NCBI RefSeq assembly: GCF_013283745.1
Contig: NZ_JABSTZ010000005.1
Location: forward strand, 124,001-188,000
Length of the DNA: 64,000 nt
Origin: Aeromicrobium stalagmiti
GTDB taxonomy: Bacteria > Actinomycetota > Actinomycetes > Propionibacteriales > Nocardioidaceae
Direction of reading: 5' to 3'
Positions within the stretch are counted from its first letter, which is position 1, and each line of letters starts with the position of its first letter. Under the pieces are notes generated by a model. It did no database searches and was not told the DNA's origin. It was given only the letters and a program-made list of their open reading frames with translations. Position numbers and translations under genes: made by a program. Positions 1-7,699 of the stretch are shown one piece after another.

Positions 1-623
1 TGGTCGCAATGTTGCGCGATCCGCGGCGCCGGACGAACAGCGGGAGTGAAGTCGTTCACCTACTCAGCGGCATTGCCAAGTGCGGTCGATGTGGTGGAGC
101 CATGCGGGGGGCACCTGCAAACCGGACCGGTAACAAGCGTCAGCCCCGTGCGTACTTCTGCGCCTCCTGTTACAAGGTGCGCCGCAAGGCGGATTCTGTC
201 GACGAAGTGGTCGAGGGGGTCGTCGTGGCCCGCCTCTCACGCCCTGACGCGGTCGGACTCTTCGGCGGAAACCCGGACGCAATGAGGCGAGCGCGCGACG
301 AGGCTTCAGCGATCGAGTCGCGCATGGAGATCGCGGCCGATCAGTTCGCAGACGGGGCAATCACGGGTCCGCAGCTGGAGCGCATCACCGCGAAGCTCAA
401 GCCCCAACTGGAAGTCGCGCGCGCACGTCTTCGAGAAAGTGAGCCCGCGCCTGAGATGCAGGAACTAACAGGACCAAAGGCGGGGGAGTCTTGGCGACAG
501 GCGACGATCGACCGGAAGCGCGCGGTCATCGAAGCGATCATGACGATTACGATCCTGCCGTCCGGGGCAGGGAAGTCGTTCGATGCCAGCCAGGTGAAGA
601 TTGATTGGACGGCGACAAGATGA
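1..623 (+). CDS. Large serine recombinase (phage integrase), C-terminal part
   Basis: This is the C-terminal portion of a large serine recombinase that would catalyse element integration and excision. The frame is open to the left edge, so the catalytic serine domain lies outside the window. Counting from the first in-window ATG at 9, a zinc ribbon is visible with cysteine pairs at about residues 25/28 (KCGRCGG) and 51/54 (FCASC). A charged helical stretch (about 90-150) then suggests the coiled-coil arm of phiC31/Bxb1-type enzymes. The gene ends in an ATGA overlap with the next one. The family is clear from zinc ribbon plus coiled coil plus context; the subtype cannot be judged. Confidence 0.85.
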   Translation, partial: VAMLRDPRRRTNSGSEVVHLLSGIAKCGRCGGAMRGAPANRTGNKRQPRAYFCASCYKVRRKADSVDEVVEGVVVARLSRPDAVGLFGGNPDAMRRARDEASAIESRMEIAADQFADGAITGPQLERITAKLKPQLEVARARLRESEPAPEMQELTGPKAGESWRQATIDRKRAVIEAIMTITILPSGAGKSFDASQVKIDWTATR

Positions 624-979
624 GCCGGCGCAAGAAGACCCCTCGGAGTCGGCCCGAGATCGCAAAGCTCACGATCCGTTGTTTTGGTTCTCGTGAACCG
701 CACGGCGCCCAACGAGTGGGCACGGCCCAGATGAACCTGCTTGGCAACGCTGGGACTGTAAGGGTTGAGTACGGGGGGCTCGGCGAGCCGGAGAGTCCTA
801 CAGGCCACTACCGGCCGGACGACGCTGGCGGGCACATGACATATCGCTTCGTGTGTCGAAGGTGCGGCTACGACTTCCCCATCCAGCAGGACAAACTTGC
901 CGCGGTGATTATCGGCAAGGCTTCTGTCGGCGAGTCCTCAATATCTCTGTCAGAACTATCCGCTATCGTTACTAAGTAA
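620..979 (+). CDS. Hypothetical protein with a CxxC motif
   Basis: A 119-residue protein starting at the ATG that overlaps the integrase stop (ATGA), which indicates translational coupling. An upstream in-frame ATG at 605 is less likely because it would overlap the integrase by 19 bases. The N-terminus is basic (SRRKKTPRSR). A late VCRRCG motif could be one half of a metal or nucleic-acid binding site. I do not recognise the family. Its position directly behind the integrase might suit a recombination directionality factor, but nothing in the sequence shows that. Confidence 0.55.
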   Translation: MSRRKKTPRSRPEIAKLTIRCFGSREPHGAQRVGTAQMNLLGNAGTVRVEYGGLGEPESPTGHYRPDDAGGHMTYRFVCRRCGYDFPIQQDKLAAVIIGKASVGESSISLSELSAIVTK

Positions 980-1070
980 TAGCCACCGTGCCGCTCAGGA
1001 ATGGGCGTTCAGAAATCCGAATCATTGCCTCCAGCAGAGGTCTAGACAGACTCTGCATGGAGGCATTTCG

Positions 1071-1271
1071 ATGTCCTGGACCAAGACGCGATCTGAGATC
1101 GCGCACGCTAAGCGAGCAAACCCAAAGGCTGATGTAACCGAGCTTCGCCGAAAGCTGAAGGCGGAGCGGCTCGAGGAGTACATCCAACAGACGGTGGAAT
1201 CAGCACCGCCATTGACGCTAGAACAGCGGCAGCGTCTCGCGCTTCTGCTTCGTGGCGGTGACGCCGCGTGA
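1071..1271 (+). CDS. Small basic helical protein
   Basis: A 66-residue protein, probably a single helical hairpin, rich in Lys, Arg and Glu. A ribosome binding site (GGAGG, about 1059-1063) lies upstream of the ATG. It ends in a GTGA overlap with the next gene and so heads a tightly coupled run of four genes (1071-3044) that leads into the RepA-like ATPase. I do not recognise the family. Small helical proteins at this position are common in actinobacterial phage-like islands. Confidence 0.65.
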   Translation: MSWTKTRSEIAHAKRANPKADVTELRRKLKAERLEEYIQQTVESAPPLTLEQRQRLALLLRGGDAA

Positions 1272-1741
1272 CCCATCTCAATGAGAGAGGCCGCCCCGGC
1301 GAAAAGGCGGCCTACTCGAAGTCACTGGCTGGCGACACTGTCGATTCTACCGCCGTCCACCGGAAATCGTGGTCTCGCGCGCTCATCGATAAGGCAACTC
1401 GGCCCATTCAGCGCTACGGCTCGCCAGAGTGGTGCGCGCTGCCTCTCGATCATCCGAACCGGATTGCGGCTGTCGTGCTCGCGGCCGAGGCATGGGCGTG
1501 GGACTGGGAGAACCTGGAAGCGAACCTGCGGCGAGAAGTTGAGTCCCTTCGCACGGCGTTCAAGCAAGAGGAGGACGCGGAGTACGCCCGGAGCGTCGCT
1601 GAGCATCGGAAGGTGTGGTCCCGCAAGTCCAACAGCGTGGTCCTTATGTCCTTCGAGGAGCGACGTCGACACCAGCTCGACGAAGCGGGTCGCCCGCGTC
1701 CCGGCGACTTTCCTGGGCGCAACGGCGGGGGTGTCGCGTGA
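1268..1741 (+). CDS. DUF2742-like phage-island protein
   Basis: A 157-residue protein of unknown function. The centre, YGSPEWCALPLDHPNR followed by an AAVVLAAEAWA helix and a charged helix, resembles the DUF2742 family, known from the phiRv-type prophages of mycobacteria. The GTG start overlaps the previous stop (GTGA), and the end overlaps the next gene the same way. The last 30 residues are basic and Gly/Pro-rich. The family assignment comes from remembered motif spacing and should be treated as probable. Confidence 0.6.
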   Translation: MTHLNERGRPGEKAAYSKSLAGDTVDSTAVHRKSWSRALIDKATRPIQRYGSPEWCALPLDHPNRIAAVVLAAEAWAWDWENLEANLRREVESLRTAFKQEEDAEYARSVAEHRKVWSRKSNSVVLMSFEERRRHQLDEAGRPRPGDFPGRNGGGVA

Positions 1742-1977
1742 AGCGCGACGGCTGGATCAAGGTCGAGATTGACCCCGTCAACCACTCCGCATTCGTAAGT
1801 GGCTGGAAAGCGAAGTCATACATCGAGCAGTGTGGCGGTCGCCCGCTCTACTCCCGACGACGAAAAGCGTGGTCGACGTCAGAAAACACAGCCCGCGACG
1901 TGCTCGCGTTGGCCGATCACGACGGCTGCGGCATCCACTACGCAAACCTTGCCCACTGTGACGAGGTGGCCGGATGA
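1738..1977 (+). CDS. Small hypothetical protein
   Basis: A 79-residue protein starting at the GTG that overlaps the previous stop (GTGA). The frame extends further upstream, but the overlapping start is preferred because every junction in this run has the same form. The sequence mixes beta-like stretches (WIKVEIDP, SAFVSGW) with a basic patch (PLYSRRRKAW) and contains HDGCGIHYAN near the end. I do not recognise the family. It is encoded immediately before the RepA-like ATPase, with which it overlaps by 4 bases. Confidence 0.6.
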   Translation: MKRDGWIKVEIDPVNHSAFVSGWKAKSYIEQCGGRPLYSRRRKAWSTSENTARDVLALADHDGCGIHYANLAHCDEVAG

Positions 1978-3044
1978 GCGCCGATCTAGACGCTTGGGTT
2001 CCCGACGAGATTGAGGCCACGACAGAACTCAAGAGGTCTTGGCAGGCCGTCGACCTCTCGGCGGTCCTTGACGGTTCGTGGACGCCGCCTGAGGCGCATG
2101 TGGGGCGCCGTACAGACGGTGTTGGCCTGTTCTACGCAGGCAAGGTCCACACGATCGCCAGCGAGTCAGAGGCGGGCAAGACTTGGTTGATGCTGTCGGC
2201 GTGCATCGACGAGATGACCGCTGGCAACCATGTCGTCTACCTCGACTTCGAGGATGACGAGGGCGGGCTCGTCAGGCGGCTACTTGGCCTTCAGTGCAAT
2301 CCCGAGGTCATCCGAGCGCGGTTCCACTATGTGAAGCCCTCGACGGCTCTCGGGACCGGGATTAATGCCGATGATCTGCGTGAGGTGATGGCTGTCTACA
2401 AGCCGACCCTCACCGTGATCGACGGGGTCACCGAGGCGATGACGATGCACGGGATGGACCCGCTGTCGAACAAGGACATCGCAACCTTCGGCCGGATGCT
2501 TCCGCGAGCCCTGGCCGCCTTTGGCTGCGCTGTCGTGTGCCTCGACCATGTCGTCAAAAGTGGCGAGAATCGCGGCCGGTACGCGCTAGGCGGCGTGCAT
2601 AAGCTCAATGGTCTCGATGGTGCCGCTTTCGTGCTCGAGAACCGCAAGCCGTTCGGCGTCGGGTTGGTCGGCATCTCAACAATTCGCCTCGCCAAGGACC
2701 GTCCTGGTCAGCTCCGCAAGAACGGCGTGCCGAGCAAGGAGGGCATGTTCTGGTTCGCAGACCTGAGGCTGAACAGCCACACCGAGGGATTCCTCGAGGT
2801 CGAGATCGTGCCACCCGAGATCAAGGAGCAGGGCGAGTTCCGACCGACCGCGCTCATGGGTCAGATCTGCGCCGCTCTCGAGAAGCACGGTCCGCTGTCC
2901 GCGGCCAAGATCGAGGCTGTCGTCAGGGGTAAGGCGATGACCATCAGGACTGCCCGCAACCTTCTGCAGATCGAGGGATTCGTCTCCGATGGAACACCTC
3001 ACGCCTTGCTGAAGCCATGGGTGGAGGGAGATCAGAATGATTGA
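1974..3044 (+). CDS. RepA/RecA-like AAA ATPase (probable replication helicase)
   Basis: A 356-residue P-loop ATPase of the RepA/RecA-like type (AAA_25 style). The Walker A-like loop is SESEAGKT (residues 63-70), and an acidic strand TLTVIDG follows at 145-151 as Walker B. A conserved CLDHVVKSG segment lies near 189-197. The last 70 residues look like a winged helix (GPLSAAKIEAVVRG). Such proteins are hexameric replicative helicases of plasmids and phage islands. The start overlaps the previous gene (ATGA). Directly behind the stop lies a repeated octamer array, which would suit a replication origin. Function is inferred from family and context. Confidence 0.75.
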   Translation: MSADLDAWVPDEIEATTELKRSWQAVDLSAVLDGSWTPPEAHVGRRTDGVGLFYAGKVHTIASESEAGKTWLMLSACIDEMTAGNHVVYLDFEDDEGGLVRRLLGLQCNPEVIRARFHYVKPSTALGTGINADDLREVMAVYKPTLTVIDGVTEAMTMHGMDPLSNKDIATFGRMLPRALAAFGCAVVCLDHVVKSGENRGRYALGGVHKLNGLDGAAFVLENRKPFGVGLVGISTIRLAKDRPGQLRKNGVPSKEGMFWFADLRLNSHTEGFLEVEIVPPEIKEQGEFRPTALMGQICAALEKHGPLSAAKIEAVVRGKAMTIRTARNLLQIEGFVSDGTPHALLKPWVEGDQND

Positions 3045-3046
3045 CT

Positions 3047-3189
3047 CTCGTCCCCTCGTCCCCACCTCGTCCCTACTCGTCCCGGACGAGGCCCCAAGTA
3101 CCTCGTCCCTCGTCCCCCTCCCTAAGGGGGGACGAGGACGAGGACGTAGGACGGGGTCACCAACACCGGTTGGCCTCGTCCCTCGTCCC
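3047..3189. repeat. Iteron-like array of CTCGTCCC octamers
   Basis: Eight direct copies of CTCGTCCC start at 3047, 3055, 3066, 3076, 3102, 3109, 3175 and 3182. One inverted copy, GGGACGAG, lies at 3129-3136, with partial GACGAG repeats beside it. Spacings cluster at 7, 8, 10 and 11 bases. The array begins 3 bases after the stop of the RepA-like ATPase. Iterons next to a replication ATPase commonly mark an origin, but the copies here are not in helical phase, so this is a suggestion only. A reading frame crosses the array but is low-complexity Ser/Pro/Arg. Confidence 0.6.
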
Positions 3190-3210
3190 GAGGCCTGGAT
3201 CGACTGTGGT

Positions 3211-3423
3211 TCAGGCCGGACGAAGTGGACCTTGCCCGTCATCGTCGTCATCGTCGTCGTAGCCCCAGAAGTTCCTGACGTCGATGCCCTCGAAGCGCGC
3301 GACGATGTACATGATGGCGGCGATACCGATCGCGGCTCCCTTCGCGGAGTTCGGTCCCTGCCACATCGTCAGCACCAGCCCCGCGATCAGCACACTTGCG
3401 CCGATCCTGATGAGCCACTTCAT
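3211..3423 (-). CDS. Small membrane protein with a poly-aspartate tail
   Basis: A 70-residue protein on the strand opposite its neighbours. Two hydrophobic segments (about residues 4-20 and 30-44) are followed by a soluble tail with a run of seven aspartates (GYDDDDDDDG). The amphipathic pattern and sensible TM helices favour a real gene over a shadow. No strong ribosome binding site is visible, and the tail is encoded by a simple GAC/GAT run. Unknown function. It would be transcribed convergently toward the octamer array. Confidence 0.45.
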   Translation of the reverse strand: MKWLIRIGASVLIAGLVLTMWQGPNSAKGAAIGIAAIMYIVARFEGIDVRNFWGYDDDDDDDGQGPLRPA

Positions 3424-3449
3424 CCGTCGAGCGTAACGGCGGTGTCAGC

Positions 3450-3857
3450 GTGAGCGACTACCAGCGGCGCTCTTGGCGAATCAAGAAGAGCGAGGGCATC
3501 AGCATCGTGACCGGCAGGGTTGCCGCGATCATGCACGAGCGTCTCGATCTGGCCGAACTGCGACGCGCGGCGTTGGGGTCGGACCCCGAGCTGCACGACC
3601 AGTTGCTCAGCCTGCATGAAGCGGCTCTCGAGTGGCGTGCTTCCGCAACCGGAAGTGCCATCGCGCCAGAGCCGGAAGTTCCGCGAGAGTCAAAGCAGTG
3701 GATGAGTACGGGTCAGGTTGCCAGCCAGTTGGGGATCACTGACCGGGCGGTTCGCCTAGCGATCGCCCGGTCAGCCCTCAAAGCAACAGAGGTCGGCGGC
3801 AGGTACCGGATCACCCGCGAAGACATGGAGCACTACCGAGCCGCAAGAGCGGCGTGA
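3450..3857 (+). CDS. HTH protein with excisionase-type C-terminal domain
   Basis: A 135-residue DNA-binding protein. The N-terminal half is charged and helical. The C-terminal 50 residues carry an excisionase/MerR-type winged HTH: MSTGQVASQLGITDRAVRLA followed by a wing (VGGRYRITREDMEHY). Such domains serve as excisionases or repressors in actinobacterial elements. The GTG start at 3450 follows a region without a clear ribosome binding site. The TGA overlaps a GTG of the next frame, but the downstream gene has a better start at 3869. It could be the directionality factor for the serine integrase or a regulator of the tape-measure operon. Confidence 0.7.
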   Translation: MSDYQRRSWRIKKSEGISIVTGRVAAIMHERLDLAELRRAALGSDPELHDQLLSLHEAALEWRASATGSAIAPEPEVPRESKQWMSTGQVASQLGITDRAVRLAIARSALKATEVGGRYRITREDMEHYRAARAA

Positions 3858-3868
3858 AGGAGATCAGC

Positions 3869-4501
3869 ATGGAACGACAGGAAGCAATCAAGACGCTCGT
3901 CAAGGGCGGCAAGTCAGCCGACGTCCGGAAGTTGCTCCACGAGAAGGCCGACTCCGCTCACCGTGCGTACAGCCAGATCACGAGCGACGCCGATCTCACC
4001 GAAGAGGCGAAGCGTTCGCGTCAAGCGGCCCACTACATGAGCGTGATCAAGGGCGTGAACGATGAGCTGAGTCGGATGGCCAGCCGTGTTTACCTCACGG
4101 ACCAGGACGACGCCTCGACCGTGTTCGGTATCAAGGGGCTCGACGGTGACGTTGCCAGTCTGTCGATCTCGCGTCGAGATGCCGCGGACCGTATCGCATC
4201 GTGTGAGGCCAGCGCGCAGGTCCTCGAGCTGCTGCGGCGTGCAACTCGTTCCGGCGATGAGGTGCTGGCCCGGGCAGCCGCTGAGTGGGGAGTTGAGCAC
4301 CGCGACCCCAAGGTGGCTAACGAGTTCCTCAAGACCCGGCCGCAGCACGACGCAGCCCTCCAGCGGCTCTGGGATGGCGAGGCAGCAGAACGCGGCGGAG
4401 GCATGGATATCGCGATCGCAGTCGGTGGCATCCGGCCAGGCGACATGTTCTCGATGTCGGACAGCCAGATCGAAGCCCTCGCCCAGCCGGCGTACTCGTG
4501 A
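3869..4501 (+). CDS. Hypothetical protein upstream of the tape-measure gene
   Basis: A 210-residue, mostly alpha-helical acidic protein. The ATG at 3869 is preferred over an in-frame GTG at 3854 because AAGGAG (3857-3862) sits 6 bases ahead of it. The stop overlaps the next gene (GTGA). In tailed phages the two genes just before the tape measure usually encode tail-assembly chaperones made by ribosomal frameshifting. This gene and the next occupy that position, but I see no clear slippery sequence near 4490 and no recognisable chaperone motif. Function unknown. Confidence 0.65.
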   Translation: MERQEAIKTLVKGGKSADVRKLLHEKADSAHRAYSQITSDADLTEEAKRSRQAAHYMSVIKGVNDELSRMASRVYLTDQDDASTVFGIKGLDGDVASLSISRRDAADRIASCEASAQVLELLRRATRSGDEVLARAAAEWGVEHRDPKVANEFLKTRPQHDAALQRLWDGEAAERGGGMDIAIAVGGIRPGDMFSMSDSQIEALAQPAYS

Positions 4502-4707
4502 TCAGCGACGACGACGCCATGGCCACCTTCACCCGCGCCCTCTTCGGAGTTGAAGGTGAGCGACCCGCAGCACATGAGCAAGCGGAGACAGCTAAGCCGA
4601 ACCGCGCTCCTCGAGAAGGCAACATCACCCCGCCTGATCACTCGGACCGAGAGGGTCGGTACTTCGCTGCCGACCTCTTCGGGATCGATCGGGCATACAT
4701 CCGATGA
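4498..4707 (+). CDS. Small hypothetical protein before the tape-measure gene
   Basis: A 69-residue acidic protein whose GTG start overlaps the previous stop (GTGA). It contains two similar hydrophobic patches, FTRALFG near the N-terminus and FAADLFG near the C-terminus, separated by a disordered charged linker. That layout would suit two binding motifs for one partner. It lies where a second tail-assembly chaperone would be expected. I do not recognise the family, and the role is inferred from position only. Confidence 0.55.
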   Translation: MISDDDAMATFTRALFGVEGERPAAHEQAETAKPNRAPREGNITPPDHSDREGRYFAADLFGIDRAYIR

Positions 4708-4866
4708 GGACCAGGGGGAGTGGCACCCGGTCACGGCACAGCCGCACCTCCCGGCATTGGCGGTCCTCTCTATCTGACCCCCCTCCCCCCCCTTATCTGA
4801 CAACTGAATCCCCATCCAGGCGCACTACCGGAGCAACTCGCGGCGTGCGTCAATCAAAAGCTAGGC

Positions 4867-4899
4867 GCGCACCTGGCGATCAACTCAAGGCAGGTGCGC
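4867..4899 (+). promoter_or_regulatory. Hairpin at the tape-measure translation start
   Basis: A perfect 9-bp inverted repeat, GCGCACCTG (4867-4875) and CAGGTGCGC (4891-4899), with a 15-base loop. It ends 4 bases before the GTG at 4904. The probable ribosome binding site (AAGGCAGG, 4887-4894) is partly inside the stem, so folding of the transcript could limit translation. The upstream 160 bases (4708-4866) contain no gene; they show a pyrimidine run near 4780-4795 flanked by two TATCTGAC copies. Confidence 0.5.
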
Positions 4900-4903
4900 A
4901 CCA

Positions 4904-6976
4904 GTGGCAGAAGTGGCAGCAGCATGGGTCAGCTTGGCCCCCTCCGCTAGAGGCTTCGGCAAGAAGCTCGACGCGGAGGTTGGCCCACAACTCGACAAGT
5001 CGGGCAAGTCGGCGTCGAAGCGTCTGGGCAGTTCGATTGGGTCCGGCCTCAAGTCGGCCCTGACTCCTGCCCTTGCGATCCTCGGCACGGCTGGTGTCGG
5101 CTCGTTCTTGAAGGGCTCGATCGACGAGGCGCGTGAGGCTCAGAAGGTTGGCGCGCTGACGAACGCTGTCATCAAGTCGACGGGTGGTATCGCGAACGTC
5201 ACCGCCAAGGATGTCGACAAGTTGGCCTCTTCGCTGTCCGCGAAGATCGGTGTCGACGACGAGGCCATCGCCGCTGGTCAAAATATGCTCTTGACCTTTG
5301 GCCGGGTGCGCAACGAGGTCGGCAAGGGCAACGACATCTTCAACCAGGCCACCGTGGCTGCCAATGACATGGCGGCGGCGTTCGGCGGCGACGCGGTGTC
5401 GAACTCGAAGATGCTCGGCAGGGCCCTCAATGATCCGACCAAGGGCGTTTCGGCCCTGACCCGTGTCGGTGTCTCGTTCACGTCGCAGCAGAAAGAGCAG
5501 ATCAAGACGCTGCAGGCGTCGGGCGACATTCTCGGGGCGCAGAAGATCATCCTTGGCGAGGTCGCCAAGCAGACCGAGGGCGCAGCAGCCGCAACCGCCA
5601 CCAGTGGCGAGAAGATGTCGGTCGCGTTCGGCAACCTGCAGGAGACTGTCGGCACTGCGCTGATCCCGGTCATCGACAAGTTCAACAAGAAGCTGACCAG
5701 CGACATCATTCCGGCTGTCTCGTCGTTCGTGACGGGCATGCAGGATGGCACTGGCGCGGGTGGTCAGGTCGCAAGCACGCTGCGTGACATCTACAACGCT
5801 GGCAAGCCGATCGTGACCGTCCTCGCTGCGATCGTCCAGGGTTTCGCTGGGCTTCCGGGTGGGACGCAGAAGGTCATCCTGCTCGCTGGTGCAGTCGCGC
5901 TGTTGTCGAATCGGTTCTCTGGCTCGCTTCCCTCGTTGCAGAACTTTGATCGCACGGCCGCGCTCGCTACGGCTAAGACGGTCGCGCTTCGTGGCGGCGC
6001 GCTTGCTGCGGGTGCTGGACTCGCTGCGCTGACGACGAAGGCTGGCGGAACCTCGACCAGCCTTGGTGCGCTCACGACGATCGGCGCAGGCGTTGCCACC
6101 GGGTTCGCTGTCGGCGGGCCGTGGGGCGCTGCTCTCGGCGGCGCGGCTGGCCTCCTGTCGGTCTTCACTGGCCGCTCGAATGCCGCCGCCGCGTCGCAGG
6201 CGCGCTTCAAGGCCAACGCTGCCAGTGTTGTCGCGACGCTGAATCAGGAGACGGGCGCACTTACGGGAGCCACCCGTGCAGCGACCGCCAAGGCCCTCGC
6301 GGACGACGACGCATTTAGCGCGGCGCGAAAGATGGGGATCTCCTACAACGATGTCCTCGCTGCGACGCTCGGCAACGAGGCCGCGACCAAGAGGGTTCAG
6401 AAGGCCACCGAGACTTACCTAACCACCCAGAACACCAGCATCAAGAGCCTCGGGGCTGCGTCGGAGCACGTCGACACATTGCGTCGCGCGATGGGAACCA
6501 CGAGTAGCGAGATCGCGCGGTTCAAGCGCAACACTGACCAGGCGAACTCCGCGCTCGGCAAACTCGACAAGGCGAAGGCCAACCCGAGCGTTCAGATCAC
6601 CGGGCTCACGACCGCACTCGCAAGCATCGCGGTCCTGAATGCTGCCATCGACCATGCCGCTCGCAGGTCTGCAAAGCTCAAGATCGGTGCGAACGCCAAG
6701 GGCACGGACAACTGGCGTGGCGGTCTGACGATGGTCGGCGAGAAGGGTCCTGAGCTCATCAACCTCGCCAAGGGTGCGCAGGTCATCCCGAACCACAAAC
6801 TCGGCGATGTCGGCTCTCAGTCAAAGTCGGGCAGTGTCGGAGCAGGTGACTCGGCGATGGTTGCGCTTCTCGAGCGCATCGCGGTCGCAGCAGAGGCCGG
6901 GAGCAGCGTGCAGATCGATGGGCGCGAGTTCGCCAGGCAAGTGAAGCGAGCAGAGCAGATGGGGAGACGGCTGTGA
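4904..6976 (+). CDS. Phage tail tape-measure protein
   Basis: A 690-residue tape-measure protein, the molecular ruler that fixes siphophage tail length. Evidence: a VSLAPSARGFGKKLDAEVGP-like start, long alanine-rich helices, a central domain with Asn-Asp-Pro-Thr-Lys-Gly-Val, two hydrophobic Gly/Ala-rich stretches (about 300-430), and a C-terminal GGLTMVGEKGPELINL segment seen in many actinophage tape measures. Starts at GTG 4904; the stop overlaps the next gene. By the usual rule of about 1.5 angstrom per residue it would set a tail near 100 nm. No other tail or head genes are nearby, which is unusual. Confidence 0.88.
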   Translation: MAEVAAAWVSLAPSARGFGKKLDAEVGPQLDKSGKSASKRLGSSIGSGLKSALTPALAILGTAGVGSFLKGSIDEAREAQKVGALTNAVIKSTGGIANVTAKDVDKLASSLSAKIGVDDEAIAAGQNMLLTFGRVRNEVGKGNDIFNQATVAANDMAAAFGGDAVSNSKMLGRALNDPTKGVSALTRVGVSFTSQQKEQIKTLQASGDILGAQKIILGEVAKQTEGAAAATATSGEKMSVAFGNLQETVGTALIPVIDKFNKKLTSDIIPAVSSFVTGMQDGTGAGGQVASTLRDIYNAGKPIVTVLAAIVQGFAGLPGGTQKVILLAGAVALLSNRFSGSLPSLQNFDRTAALATAKTVALRGGALAAGAGLAALTTKAGGTSTSLGALTTIGAGVATGFAVGGPWGAALGGAAGLLSVFTGRSNAAAASQARFKANAASVVATLNQETGALTGATRAATAKALADDDAFSAARKMGISYNDVLAATLGNEAATKRVQKATETYLTTQNTSIKSLGAASEHVDTLRRAMGTTSSEIARFKRNTDQANSALGKLDKAKANPSVQITGLTTALASIAVLNAAIDHAARRSAKLKIGANAKGTDNWRGGLTMVGEKGPELINLAKGAQVIPNHKLGDVGSQSKSGSVGAGDSAMVALLERIAVAAEAGSSVQIDGREFARQVKRAEQMGRRL

Positions 6977-7290
6977 ACGAACAGATCGGCCACCGCCCTC
7001 CTACCGCGCAAGAGCAACAGGCAGCGGTGATCATCACCGCCATGATCACCGCGATAGTCCGCAACGACTCGCACACGGCGAGCGACGTCGGAGCGCTTAA
7101 GGAGGATCTATTCGAACTGTTGCCAGACGCCAAGTCAGTGGTTGACCTGACGCTGCAAACCACCGCGTCACTGATCAGCGGCCTATGTCACAGGACGATC
7201 AACGCAGATCCCGAAATCGTCATGCGGCTCTGGCTTGAAAGGGTGCGCGACAGCCCGACTCAAGACATTCGCCCCAGCTCGGAGGGATGA
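6973..7290 (+). CDS. Hypothetical protein behind the tape-measure gene
   Basis: A 105-residue protein starting at the GTG that overlaps the tape-measure stop (GTGA), so the two are probably co-translated. The sequence predicts several amphipathic helices (AVIITAMITAIV, VVDLTLQTTASLISGL) and no membrane anchor. In tailed phages a distal tail gene usually follows here, but this protein is far too short and resembles none that I know. Function unknown. Confidence 0.6.
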   Translation: MNEQIGHRPPTAQEQQAAVIITAMITAIVRNDSHTASDVGALKEDLFELLPDAKSVVDLTLQTTASLISGLCHRTINADPEIVMRLWLERVRDSPTQDIRPSSEG

Positions 7291-7338
7291 TTTTCACCGC
7301 CGGGCCAGGATTGGCTTGCATGGGTCTACGCTCCGAGA

Positions 7339-7665
7339 ATGGCCCCCGCCGACCTGCCCCCGCCGTCTATTCTTCCGCAGTTCATCACCACGCTGCCGAC
7401 GCTTCCCGGTTACCGGATCGTTCGAACGGTCGGCATCGTGACCGACGCCGGCACAGGCTCGGGTGCGACGGCAAAGACGAAAGCGGCACGCGCCTACAGG
7501 GAGGCAATGGACACGCTCGCCGTCTCAGGTGTTTCGGTGGGAGGCAACGCGATTGTTGGCCTGACCATCAGCTCGTTCGGTAGCTCGATCGGTGGCACTG
7601 CGATGGGTGATGCTGTTGGCATCCTCCTCATGGGGGCCGCGGTAGTCATCGAAGTCGAGCAGTAG
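7339..7665 (+). CDS. YbjQ/UPF0145-like protein
   Basis: A 108-residue protein whose last 80 residues follow the YbjQ (UPF0145, putative heavy-metal-binding) pattern. A YRIVRTVGIV strand leads to a long alanine-rich helix, a GVSVGGNAIVGLTI strand, and a final hydrophobic strand ending in a GTAM-type motif and VVIEV. In the family this fold forms pentamers of unclear function. The ATG at 7339 lacks an obvious ribosome binding site, and the N-terminus before YRIV is proline-rich. A terminator hairpin begins 5 bases after the stop. Confidence 0.65.
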   Translation: MAPADLPPPSILPQFITTLPTLPGYRIVRTVGIVTDAGTGSGATAKTKAARAYREAMDTLAVSGVSVGGNAIVGLTISSFGSSIGGTAMGDAVGILLMGAAVVIEVEQ

Positions 7666-7669
7666 CCCC

Positions 7670-7691
7670 GGGGTGGGGTCAGCCCCGCCCC
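7670..7691 (+). terminator. Probable terminator hairpin
   Basis: GGGGTGGGG (7670-7678) pairs with CCCCGCCCC (7683-7691) through one G-T wobble and a 4-base TCAG loop. It begins 5 bases after the YbjQ-like stop codon. There is no U-tract, as is common in high-GC actinobacteria. Confidence 0.6.
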
Positions 7692-7699
7692 GCGCCCTT

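Noticed and set aside
3037-3453. Open frame across the octamer array (Ser/Pro/Arg-rich, 138 codons)
   Set aside because: Low-complexity translation of the repeats, no ribosome binding site, and it collides with a more convincing minus-strand membrane protein.
4490-4510. Ribosomal frameshift fusing the two genes before the tape measure
   Set aside because: No slippery heptamer seen at the overlap; the GTGA overlap explains coupling without it.
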